From Dipteris shenzhenensis (taxonomy: Eukaryota; Polypodiophyta; Polypodiopsida; Gleicheniales): DNA of 64,000 nt. The notes below the pieces were generated by a model, which searched no databases, was not told the DNA's origin, and saw nothing but the letters and a program-made list of their open reading frames with translations. Numbering within the stretch: position 1 is the first letter of the stretch; every line of letters starts with the position of its first letter. Shown here piece by piece: positions 56,701 through 64,000 of this stretch. The stretch is taken from the NCBI GenBank assembly GCA_047967505.1, contig CM106538.1; one strand, written 5' to 3'. The position numbers and the translations under genes were made by a program.

Positions 56701-57500
56701 TTAGCTCTCCAATCAAGCATAAAATGACTCCCATATTCATGTATGGCATGCTGAAGCCTGTCCATAAGGCGTTGCCATGCAAAATTACTATCACAATGGA
56801 CATGGGCTATAAGAGGAATTATGGCATGTCAGATCAATTGTTGAAATTGTGCATGCTGCAAATAGCCTTTATTGATATGTTTCATCCGAATGGAATGCAA
56901 AGGCATGTCATCCCAGGGCTGACCAAACTAAATGTGCAGCCATAAAGGAGCATGGTCAGAGAGACCAAGGGAGTGATCAATCTCAATATGAAGGCAGAAA
57001 TCTGTGTATTGCTGAGCCTGTAGTAAATACCATCTATCTAGGTGAGCCGAGTAGTTAGTAAAGGCATTATGATGATAGGTGTAGCCCACTTATCCAGTGT
57101 GCATGGCTGTCCATAAATCTTGCACATGTGTCGTGGTGAGTAACTCTTCCCATGATTGCTTTTCATAAGGGATCATATGAGATCTTTGAGTAGTATTGTC
57201 AAAAGGCATGGGAGAGTTATTAAAGTCTCCACCAAGAAGAGCACAAGATCGCCATGGGTAAGAAGCAATAGCATGCCACATGGAGGCTCTGGAAGCAAAA
57301 GTTTGTGAAGCATAAACTGAGGCAAATTCCCAAATATCACCATTGACATGGCATTGAATCACCATCCATCTACCATCATAGTCATTAAAGGCAAGCTTGG
57401 GCCAATATGCAGACTCGAGAAAAGCTTAGTACCTGCATAGTGAATATCATAGCCCCAAAATGGCCAACTTGGCTTGCCATAGAATGCTGGTTATGTTCTT

Positions 57501-57504
<4 letters not shown>
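53738..57504 (-). mobile_element. LINE family B, copy B2 (5'-truncated)
   Basis: Minus strand, about 3.77 kb. It starts inside the endonuclease at the codons for QEHNQH (B1 codon 39), directly against an (AC)14 tract at 57505-57532. It ends with ggatttacc plus 11 A against the (CA)n tract at 53648-53735. It shares the 3' UTR end with B1, so both belong to one subfamily. Microsatellite on both sides hides any TSD. Confidence 0.85.
53824..57504 (-). pseudogene. LINE B2 ORF2 (endonuclease remnant, RT, zf-RVT) with several stops
   Basis: Endonuclease from QEHNQH with LLGGDFNNSP (about 57230) and LSDHAPLWL (about 56960); RT with GYDGLTVDFS, LMDWRPITLMPVVYK, VDFAKAFDTV (55850-55815), HSVRQGCPLSALLYA (about 55680) and YADDSFF (about 55525); zf-RVT end CLRCMAPSETVPHLFWMC (about 54195-54140) to the stop at 53826-53824. 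Breaks: a frame change near 56155, TAG at 55866-55864 (Gln in B1), and further stops near 54945 and 54770 where B1 has Gln and Trp. Most lesions are single nonsense changes, so decay is moderate. Confidence 0.8.

Positions 57505-57532
<28 letters not shown>
57505..57532 (+). repeat. (AC)14 microsatellite at the 5' end of LINE B2
   Basis: Perfect AC repeat touching the truncated 5' end of B2 (plus-strand ...ttgcaa then acacac). Confidence 0.97.
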
Positions 57533-57668
57533 TTCCTACTCTTTCTCCACCTTCCCAATTAGTCCCTTATTTTGGTATGTCTCTACTTCACACCCTACCT
57601 CTACCCTCACTAATTCTACCCCTATTTTTCCTTCCCTTCTCTCCTCTTACCCAACCCCCGCCCTTCTT

Positions 57669-57713
<45 letters not shown>

Positions 57714-57957
57714 CCCCTCTTCTTTCTCTATCCTTCCTCTCTCTCTCTCTCTCTATATCCTCACCCTATCTCTCTATCCTCTCCCCTCTCTCTCTACCCT
57801 CTACCTCTCCCTCCCTCTCTCTCTCTCTCCCCCTCCTCTCTCTATCCTTTTTTTCTCCCTCCCTTTTGTCTCTCTATTTATCCTCTCTCTCTCTCTCTTG
57901 CTCTCTCTCCCTCCTCTCTCTATCCTCTTTTCCTCCCTCCCTTTTGTCTCTCTATTT

Positions 57958-58021
<64 letters not shown>

Positions 58022-58069
58022 CACTCTCTCTCTATCCTCCCCCCCTCTCTACCCTCCCTCCCTCCCTCC

Positions 58070-58130
<61 letters not shown>

Positions 58131-58215
58131 ACTCTCCAATTATATATATCTCTCCCTAACACACACTCTCTCTATCCTCTTTCCCTCCCTCTCTCTTCCC
58201 CCCTTTCTCACCCTA
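57533..58215 (+). repeat. Polypyrimidine block with (CT)n and (ATCT)n microsatellites
   Basis: Almost pure C/T for nearly 700 bp. Perfect (CT)n runs include about 57672-57709, 57961-57991 and 58081-58126; (ATCT)n is at 57992-58020; a poly(C) run lies at about 58068-58080. A 256-codon frame covers the block but consists of Ser/Leu/Pro from the repeats and is not a gene. Confidence 0.95.
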
Positions 58216-59770
58216 AACTACACTCTTTAACCCAACCTCTAAATAACCTAACCACACTTCTTCTCCCTTAGCTACTCCAACTACATCCCCTAAGTATCCC
58301 CTAGCCACATTACTCCCTAACTACCACTTTTCCTAACTACATTACTCGTTAACCACCTCCTCCCCCTTTACCCAACTTATTACCACACTTCTGATCCCCG
58401 CCTTTTCTCCCTCCTCTACTACCATTGGCCTACCGTACTGACGTACAACTACCTAGCTACACTAACTCTCCCTCTCCCCCTACACTGAGTGGCCTTCTTC
58501 TCTTGCGCAACTAGCCTAATTGGCTATTTAACCCCCTCCTTCTTGCCTCTGTCACACCCTTCAGCTCGCCTCGTACTCTACCAACTTGCACTATGACAGA
58601 TAACTCTGCACTATGCTCCCTACCTCTTGTCTCTACTACTCTTTCCTGCCACCTCTGTTTGTCCCCACACCTACAAGTTCTCTTGCCTTCCCTGCTCTAT
58701 GCATCCCACTTCATCCTAATCCATCACACCTTGCTTATACTCTAGCGCTGCTTCCCCACGCCCTTCATGGCCCATAGCTTAGTACCTCTGACATTACCTT
58801 TGACTGCGGTCTACCTCCTCTACTCCGACTTCATCTGATGACGACTTGTGTGTACAAACCCCCCTTCCTAGTCCTACTGGTAGCTTTGATTCGCTATCTA
58901 CCCCCATCACATGCTCTAGTGCGCTATACAATGCTTGCAAAGCTATTGGTTGCCCCATCATAGCTCATCTAAATCTATTGGTTTCTGTTCTTGCACATGG
59001 ACTCCCAAGTAGTGATACTTTTTGGTCCCTCCTCAACCATGAAGCCCATAATTCCTTTCCTCTTTCCTTACAACCATTCTCATTTATTAAATCACTGTAT
59101 CTTGTTATTACATTTCTTTTTTAAAACCCCCCTCTAGAAAATAGTTTTTGTATTGTCTAAAATGTTGGATAACCACTTGAAGTTCCGATTATAACTTAAT
59201 GAGTTGTTCAAAAGTCCCTTGCTCAAAATCTTTTGTTACATTATAGCCATCCAATAGTCCTCCAATTGTGAGCTTCTTTGAGTTGAACCTCCTTTCAGCT
59301 TGTTCCTGTACTTCCTTCTACACATGTGCATATAAGGATCTCTTCACGTACTCCTTCTAACTTCTCTTAAATATCTTCCTTAATATTATTATGCATCTCT
59401 TCCATCTGTACCAAGTTTGGATAAGGTATAATGCTAGCCATGACCTAAAAAGGATCTTGAGCATCACTATTCTCGACAGCATCAATTTTCAGCTACTACA
59501 AAACTGTGCATTGAATATCTCCTTTCCATACCCTTTTTGTTCAAGATCGCCAGTCTAGCCCAGCTCCCTCTCAGCCCCTCTCTCTCAACCTCCTCTTAGC
59601 TCCCTCTTAGCCCACTAACTCCTTCTACCCCTATCCCTCCACCTCCCTCTCAGCCCCCTCCCTTAGTTATCCCTTAGGTTCCCCCAGTTCTCCCTTAGGT
59701 TCTCTTAGTTTTTCCTTAGGTTCCCCTTCCCTTCCCTTACATTTCCTCTCCTCCTCATCCTCTGCAATTG
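58216..59770. other. Pyrimidine-rich unassigned sequence
   Basis: The C/T strand bias continues more weakly. At 59500-59740 short repeated words occur (ctctcagccccctc, cccttaggttc). No coding sequence or transposon signal is supported. Confidence 0.5.
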
Positions 59771-61020
59771 ATGAATGGATCTATCATTGATTTGATCAGT
59801 CTGCCACCATTCATTGACAAATGGCAACCCATCCAGTCAATCCTCATCCACTTCCACCGGCTACACGAACATGTATTTCCTCAAAAGATGAACTACAATA
59901 GTTGGAAAAAGACATGGAGATTGAGAACTCTAGCACACTCTTTGCACACATCCTTGGGTCCCATTCCAAATTAGGGTCTAGATTCTTGCGGTGTTACTTG
60001 AGGACCTTGCTCAAAGCCTTACCAATGTTTGATTATTAAGATAATGATATTTTCAAGTGGCTTTTGACACTCCTAGAGCCATGAGCACAATGCTCAGTGC
60101 TGGCCACTCATTGCTTGGTTCCAAGAAGATTTTCTTTAAGCTCTTCTCTCTTGGATTCAACCCAATAGAGGAGGACAAGCGAATGATATTTCTATTTATC
60201 AAATCTCTAGGTCTTCTGAGGTGTACCATTAACTCCTTGCCATGATCGGAGCTACATTTAGACCCCCCCTCCCTAGTTTGGCCTCTCCAGTGGTAGAGGC
60301 AATCAGATCAGATGGGGCTCCTTGAGTTACAGTCTTTGTCTCTAAACTTAACATTTTTGATGACCACATCATGCTCTAGCACTCGAACGGCTCTACTTTT
60401 TGGTAGAGTCAAGATAGCAAGATGTAGGACCAATGTCAATAGATATGCATGATTTTTGGGAAATTTGCTAGATATTTCCCAAAGAAGAAGAAAACTCATA
60501 AGAAAGTTTATTGTCCTGCTCCTTCTCTACCTGATAGAGCGCACTTTGGCACCACCTCATCATCTGGCACCAATTGCACATCCCATACCTACTACTACCC
60601 TGCGTTGGATTTTGGTTAGAATGAGTGGGGCTTCTCCATGACATATAGATTCTAAGAAGTGGCCCTCATCCACCCTAGACCCCATGTATAGTGGGCATTC
60701 TACTGAGAATGTGTTGAACTTGTGAAAGATTGGAGTAGTTGAGAATGTAGAGAAATGTAGCTACTAAACCTTAGATCAAGGGTTGGTAAAGTTGTTAGAG
60801 ATGAAGCAAGAATGTGCACAATCCTTGTATGCCATTGCTTGGCGTAGAAGGTTAGGTTGTTGCTACAGTACGGGGATGAAGTTAACAAGGAGCTCACTTG
60901 TTTGGCTTGTTTGGCCAGAGTATGAGAGGTATCCCTTTCTCTTGGATTTCTCTCTATGAAATCTATCCCTATCTCTCGAATTTCTCTCCGCTAGTCTCTC
61001 TCACATGAATCTCAGAGAAC
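59771..61020. other. Unassigned sequence
   Basis: No recognisable gene. A plus-strand frame at about 60057-60242 (LFSLGFNPIEEDKRMIFLFI) and a Lys-rich segment near 60475 are too short to assign. The right part may be interior of the minus-strand copia element whose PBS lies at 61327-61338. Confidence 0.3.
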
Positions 61021-61051
61021 TCTCAATGGATTGAGTAAGGAACACTCGAAG

Positions 61052-61053
61052 AA

Positions 61054-61131
<78 letters not shown>
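61052..61131 (+). repeat. (CT)n(AC)n compound microsatellite
   Basis: (CT)n to 61078, then (AC)n with one ata interruption to 61131. It is flanked by similar words, aaggaacactcgaag before and aaggaacactcaag after, suggesting that the array expanded within a small duplication. Confidence 0.9.
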
Positions 61132-61135
<4 letters not shown>

Positions 61136-61326
61136 ATAAGGAACACTCAAGCTTACAATGAATTGAACGGAATGAATAACTCTCCCTCTCAATGAATGGA
61201 AGTATGGACGAAAATTCTCTCAACAACGAGGAAGCTCTCTCAACGTAAGATAACACTCAATCTATCAATCTCTCAATCAATCACACTCTCTCATATAGAT
61301 GGCAATGCTCAGCGGAAGGCAAGAAT

Positions 61327-61701
61327 GCTCTGATACCATGACAAAATATGAAGAGGGGAGAGGAGAAGAGTGGAGATGAGGATAGAGGGCACAGCTAAAG
61401 AGCACACCACAAATGACTAACTGTACAATAGATTTAGTTGAAAATGTAGAATATATAAAAACCCTTTTAGGGGGCATCTAACCCTTTCCTTTATAGCACT
61501 CTATATGTGTTAGTGCTATGCACATATGATCACATGATGTTGAGATGGTCTCTCAACAGTAACTTGCAGGTGGGTAATTGTAGGTCCTCACATAGATTCT
61601 TGTGGCATCACCCCATGTATTTGTGATTGACTTTGTAACTTCCATATATGGAAGTCGTTGCTCACAGATTATCTTTGCATATCTTTGCTAGAGTTCTAAC
61701 A
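61327..61701 (-). mobile_element. Ty1/copia PBS and LTR (minus orientation, single LTR)
   Basis: gctctgatacca (61327-61338) is the initiator-Met PBS on the minus strand and touches tgacaaaatatgaag at 61339, the expected LTR edge. The other LTR edge is most likely ...gagttctaaca at 61701 (minus strand TGTTAGAACTC..., a common copia LTR start), giving 363 bp. An edge at 61750 (...ggtggaca) is possible. A tatata sequence lies near 61450-61456. No partner LTR or pol domain was found to the left, so this is a truncated element. Confidence 0.6.
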
Positions 61702-61752
61702 TGCTGATAGAGAAGACTACCCACCTCAATAGAATGATGAGAGGTGGACATG

Positions 61753-62829
61753 TTAGGTTGTATGAGGATTACAGTGTCTTGTGCTCAAATCTTGATCAGT
61801 GCCTTGATAAAGAAAGCATGAAAACTCTTGAAGAAGATAGTTATGTCTATTAGGTGCTGTCTTACTCAAAATACCAAGATGTATGGTTGCACAATCATCT
61901 TTTCCAACTTTTCTAATGTAAAGTTTCTTGCAACAAACTCGCATAAACATCCTTTCCATATTCTCCTCAGATAACATTACATGTCTCTTTGGTTCTGGAA
62001 TTGATGCCATGATTCTTCGCCTCTTCACACTCACATACTTTCTTTTTGTAAATAGTGTCTTGCGTTTTCCAGTTGTAAGACCATCAAACCTCGAATCCAT
62101 TTCCCTTGAATCTTCATCTCTATAATCAAATGCTGTGTGGGCTTGAGAATTATTTGATGCCTTATAATATCTTAGAAATGGCAATCTAGTAGACATGTTC
62201 ATTGATGTCAATTTGTTGCCAATGCCTCTTGAATTTTGTGGTTGAACTCTTTCTCCTTCGTAACTCAAGATTCTCCCATCTATATTCTCTGGCATGCTAG
62301 CAACAATATTACGAACAACATGACAAGTCTCAAATTCTCTGCCCCCTTTGCCTTGCATTCGAGTGGTAACATCATGATCATTGTCACTAATATCATCAAT
62401 TCCTATTATTGCATCACTTATCCCATCGATCTTTGAGTGTATTTTTCTTTGTGGTCCCATCTTATTATCCTCAACACAAGACAAGTCTTCTATAGGAGTA
62501 AGCATGTTTGAGTCACTTGCAACACAGGATAAGTCTGCTACACTAGTGAGCCTATTCGAGTCACTTGCAACACAGGACAAGTCTTCTATACCAGTGAGCT
62601 TGTTCGAGTCACTTGCAACACAGGACAAGTCTTCTATACCAGTGAGCCTGTTTGAGTCACTTGCAACACAAGATAAGTCTTCTATACCAGTGAGAATATT
62701 TGAGTCACTTGCAACACAAGAAACCTTTTCTGCATCAACATCTATTACTATAATGTCCTTAGTACCTATGAGCATGCCACCATGATACTCTTGATCACTA
62801 CTATAGCTTCTTATCAATTTGGATCCCAT
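61753..62829 (-). CDS. Repeat-containing ORF of a probable CACTA-type element
   Basis: 358 residues from ATG 62829 (MGSKLIRSYSSDQEYHGG) to a stop at 61755-61753. Residues about 36-115 are five 16-residue repeats of LSCVASDSNxLTGIED, encoded by exact 48-bp DNA repeats. Then an acidic stretch (IDGISDAIIGIDDISDNDHD) and a basic nuclear-signal-like region (TGKRKTLFTKRKYVSVKRRR). I recognise no enzyme domain. It follows the ORF at 62860-63429 in the same direction; the two could be exons or halves of one gene, since only 30 bp separate them. The assignment to CACTA comes from its neighbour and the terminal repeats, not from this protein. Confidence 0.45.
   Translation of the reverse strand: MGSKLIRSYSSDQEYHGGMLIGTKDIIVIDVDAEKVSCVASDSNILTGIEDLSCVASDSNRLTGIEDLSCVASDSNKLTGIEDLSCVASDSNRLTSVADLSCVASDSNMLTPIEDLSCVEDNKMGPQRKIHSKIDGISDAIIGIDDISDNDHDVTTRMQGKGGREFETCHVVRNIVASMPENIDGRILSYEGERVQPQNSRGIGNKLTSMNMSTRLPFLRYYKASNNSQAHTAFDYRDEDSREMDSRFDGLTTGKRKTLFTKRKYVSVKRRRIMASIPEPKRHVMLSEENMERMFMRVCCKKLYIRKVGKDDCATIHLGILSKTAPNRHNYLLQEFSCFLYQGTDQDLSTRHCNPHTT
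62483..62722 (-). repeat. Five 48-bp in-frame tandem repeats (coding minisatellite)
   Basis: Units start at 62483, 62531, 62579, 62627 and 62675, period exactly 48 bp, each beginning aagtctnctat and ending cttgcaacacaagga-like. They differ at a few bases per unit, mostly in the middle, keeping the frame open. Confidence 0.95.
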
Positions 62830-62859
62830 TTGTGTTATAGTCCTTTTCTTCTGATAATA

Positions 62860-63429
62860 TTATGTTATGTCTTCCATGACATTGAAGGAAACTGTCTTGG
62901 GCAAACTTGATTTCAAGAAAGCTAACACCCATTTACAAGTACTAAAAACTTGTAGATGAGACGTAGTATTCTGGACGTCTAGATGTGAAGTACTATCCAT
63001 TGCATTTTGAATGACACTTGGACTAGTCAACTTAATTATCTCCACTATACAGAGAAAACTTTGAGCATAGCTCTTAAAGTTGCCAATTGCTAAAACTTCT
63101 CCTACTTTTTTCTCCTCAAAATGAGTTTTCTTGATATCTTGAAAGTATGTCTTTGGAACAATTTCGTCTTGGTCCCAGAGTGTTCTGTGTGCTTGCATAT
63201 CAAATATGTCACATTGTAAGATATCTCCCAATGTTTCAAAGTCTTCATGTGGATATTTTAAATGTACTTTAGGATTTACAACGTTGGTGATTATCACTAC
63301 ACATCTTCTCTCACCACCACGTTGGAAATGACACACATTCATAGGATCAAGACTATGAATTCGTCCAAAAGCCACCACTTCATTCTTCTTATATAACACC
63401 ACATCCATACCCTCTGTTAGGGTGAATAC
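62860..63429 (-). CDS. CACTA/En-Spm-associated protein fragment (DUF8039-like region)
   Basis: Minus-strand frame open to a stop at 62862-62860; the first ATG is at 63408 (MDVVLYKKNEVVAFGRIHSL). The pattern G-x-D/V-V-x-L-x(n)-VAxGRIxSLDP ... CVVIITxV ... LKYPHEDFETLGD resembles the region found at the end of plant CACTA transposase-like proteins (V-x-A-x-G-x-I-x-S-x-DP ... L-x-RPYxxMxTxGDA). A sequence aaaacag/gtattcacc at about 63430 could be a splice acceptor, so this may be a downstream exon. The C-terminal half is unassigned. The similarity is judged by eye and is moderate. Confidence 0.42.
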   Translation of the reverse strand, partial: VFTLTEGMDVVLYKKNEVVAFGRIHSLDPMNVCHFQRGGERRCVVIITNVVNPKVHLKYPHEDFETLGDILQCDIFDMQAHRTLWDQDEIVPKTYFQDIKKTHFEEKKVGEVLAIGNFKSYAQSFLCIVEIIKLTSPSVIQNAMDSTSHLDVQNTTSHLQVFSTCKWVLAFLKSSLPKTVSFNVMEDIT

Positions 63430-63539
63430 CTGTTTTATGTACAAAAATAGATTAGCAACTCAAAAAAAGACACAATAAATAATCATTAAGCTTATTATTA
63501 CTTAATAACTTTTATCTTAAAACTAGCAAAGAAGGCATT

Positions 63540-63706
63540 AAACCTGAACCCTACATCCTAAACTTTAAACAATTAATACCAAAACATCTTAACCACCGTA
63601 AATCCTAAACTTTAAACATTTAATCCCTAAACCCTAAACCCAAAACTCTAAATTCTAAACCCTAAATCCTAAATCCTTAACCTTAAACCCTAAACCCTAA
63701 ACCTTA
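63540..63706 (+). repeat. Degenerate telomere-like (AAACCCT)n tract
   Basis: About 165 bp of imperfect aaaccct / aaatcct / aaacttt units, with the cleanest runs at 63625-63642 and 63684-63704. The repeat is the plant TTTAGGG type read on the C strand. It lies upstream of the minus-strand ORFs, so it could act as telo-box promoter sequence or be an interstitial telomeric remnant. Confidence 0.8.
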
Positions 63707-63742
63707 AAATACAACCAAAATTTAATGAATTTTTTTGATTTG

Positions 63743-63814
63743 TGCAACAAGTTGGATATATCCTCCAACCTGTTGCTCAAGCAACAGGTTGGGGGATATA
63801 TCCAACCTGTTGCA
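63743..63814. repeat. Palindrome P1 (35-bp arms, two mismatches)
   Basis: Centre at 63778/63779 with a 2-base spacer. Arms contain caacaagttggatatatc on the left and the matching gatatatccaacctgttg on the right. Mismatches at 63764/63793 and 63750/63807. Confidence 0.9.
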
Positions 63815-63815
63815 A

Positions 63816-63999
63816 TTTCTTGACTTGTGGAATAGGTTGGATATATCACCCCCAACCTGTTGCTCGACTTGTGCAACAGGTTGGATATATCCCCCAACCT
63901 GTTGCTCGAGCAACAGGTTGGGGGATATATCCAACCTGTTGCACAAGTCGAGCAACAGGTTGGGGGTGATATATCCAACCTGTTCCACAAGTCAAGAAA
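63816..63999. repeat. Palindrome P2 (92-bp arms), subterminal repeat array
   Basis: A nearly perfect inverted repeat centred at ctcgag (63907/63908); the one mismatch I found is aataggttgg on the left against the complement of ccaacctgttcc on the right. The 11-bp motif caacaggttgg and its complement alternate strictly across P1 and P2: twelve copies from 63745 to 63986. Such short motifs in both orientations are typical of subterminal regions of CACTA elements. The palindrome may extend beyond the window. Confidence 0.9.
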
Positions 64000-64000
64000 C

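Noticed and set aside
57460-58230. 256-codon Ser/Leu/Pro open frame
   Set aside because: It is encoded by (CT)n microsatellites; repeats of period two and four avoid stops by chance.
62483-62722. Regularly spaced repeats that resemble a CRISPR array
   Set aside because: The units are contiguous 48-bp tandem copies without unique spacers, lie in an open reading frame and sit in plant DNA.
63540-63706. Chromosome end (true telomere)
   Set aside because: The AAACCCT units are degenerate, only about 165 bp long and followed by transposon-like palindromes, so this is an internal tract.
63743-63999. Repeat-spacer look of the caacaggttgg array
   Set aside because: Copies alternate in orientation and the intervening bases are themselves repeated as palindrome arms; this is an inverted-repeat structure and not a CRISPR.

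Overview
This window reads as repeat-rich nuclear DNA of a land plant. The plant signs are five Ty1/copia primer-binding sites (tggtatcagagc, the complement of the initiator Met-tRNA 3' end), LINEs whose ORF1 resembles DUF4283 plus a CCHC knuckle and whose ORF2 ends in a zf-RVT-like domain, and an AAACCCT (Arabidopsis-type) telomere-like tract near the right end. I found no complete host gene, no RNA gene and no organellar DNA. The species cannot be fixed; the large, old, nested repeat load and one unusual LINE C-terminus would suit a seed-free plant or gymnosperm, but that is a guess.

Left third (1-27.2 kb): GC-rich LINE family A in four copies: A0 (-, 1-1598, truncated), A1 (+, about 6.2-12.5 kb, with part of its reverse transcriptase inverted in place), A2 (+, about 15.4-22.5 kb, badly decayed) and A3 (-, about 23.1-27.2 kb, RT core deleted). 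Between A0 and A1 are a copia LTR/PBS scrap and a decayed copia element (Copia-2). Copia-2 was hit by a short LINE of a second family (B4), which has a 17-bp target-site duplication. A fragment of a different LINE type lies at 13.9-14.4 kb.

Middle (27.9-43.3 kb): a compact non-coding LTR retrotransposon (27896-30829, minus strand) has 1.2-kb LTRs around only 540 bp of interior, with PBS, purine tract and a 5-bp TSD. After about 3 kb of unassigned DNA comes LINE family C (-). A young copia element (Copia-1, 36005-41964) splits it. Copia-1 has 170-bp LTRs differing at one base, a 5-bp TSD, a 1.4-kb leader and a nearly intact gag-pol.

Right third (44-64 kb): AT-rich LINE family B. B3 (+) is decayed. 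B1 (-) is almost intact: ORF1 is open and ORF2 is open apart from one amber codon. B2 (-) is 5'-truncated. B1 and B2 are bordered on both sides by (CA)n microsatellite, which suggests insertion into (AC)n repeats. B1 also has a 5' leader holding eleven GTAC cores, all in CCGTAC/GTACGG context. Beyond are 2 kb of polypyrimidine DNA, a minus-strand copia LTR with PBS, and a likely CACTA-type element running off the right edge. That element shows two minus-strand ORFs, one with five 48-bp repeats, then a telomere-like tract and two large palindromes built of an alternating 11-bp motif.

The elements cooperate only as transposon machinery. ORF1 proteins would bind RNA, ORF2 endonuclease/RT would carry out target-primed reverse transcription, and copia gag-pol would make particles and integrate. 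Nested insertions give a relative order: Copia-1 is younger than LINE C, B4 is younger than Copia-2, and B1 is probably younger than B2.
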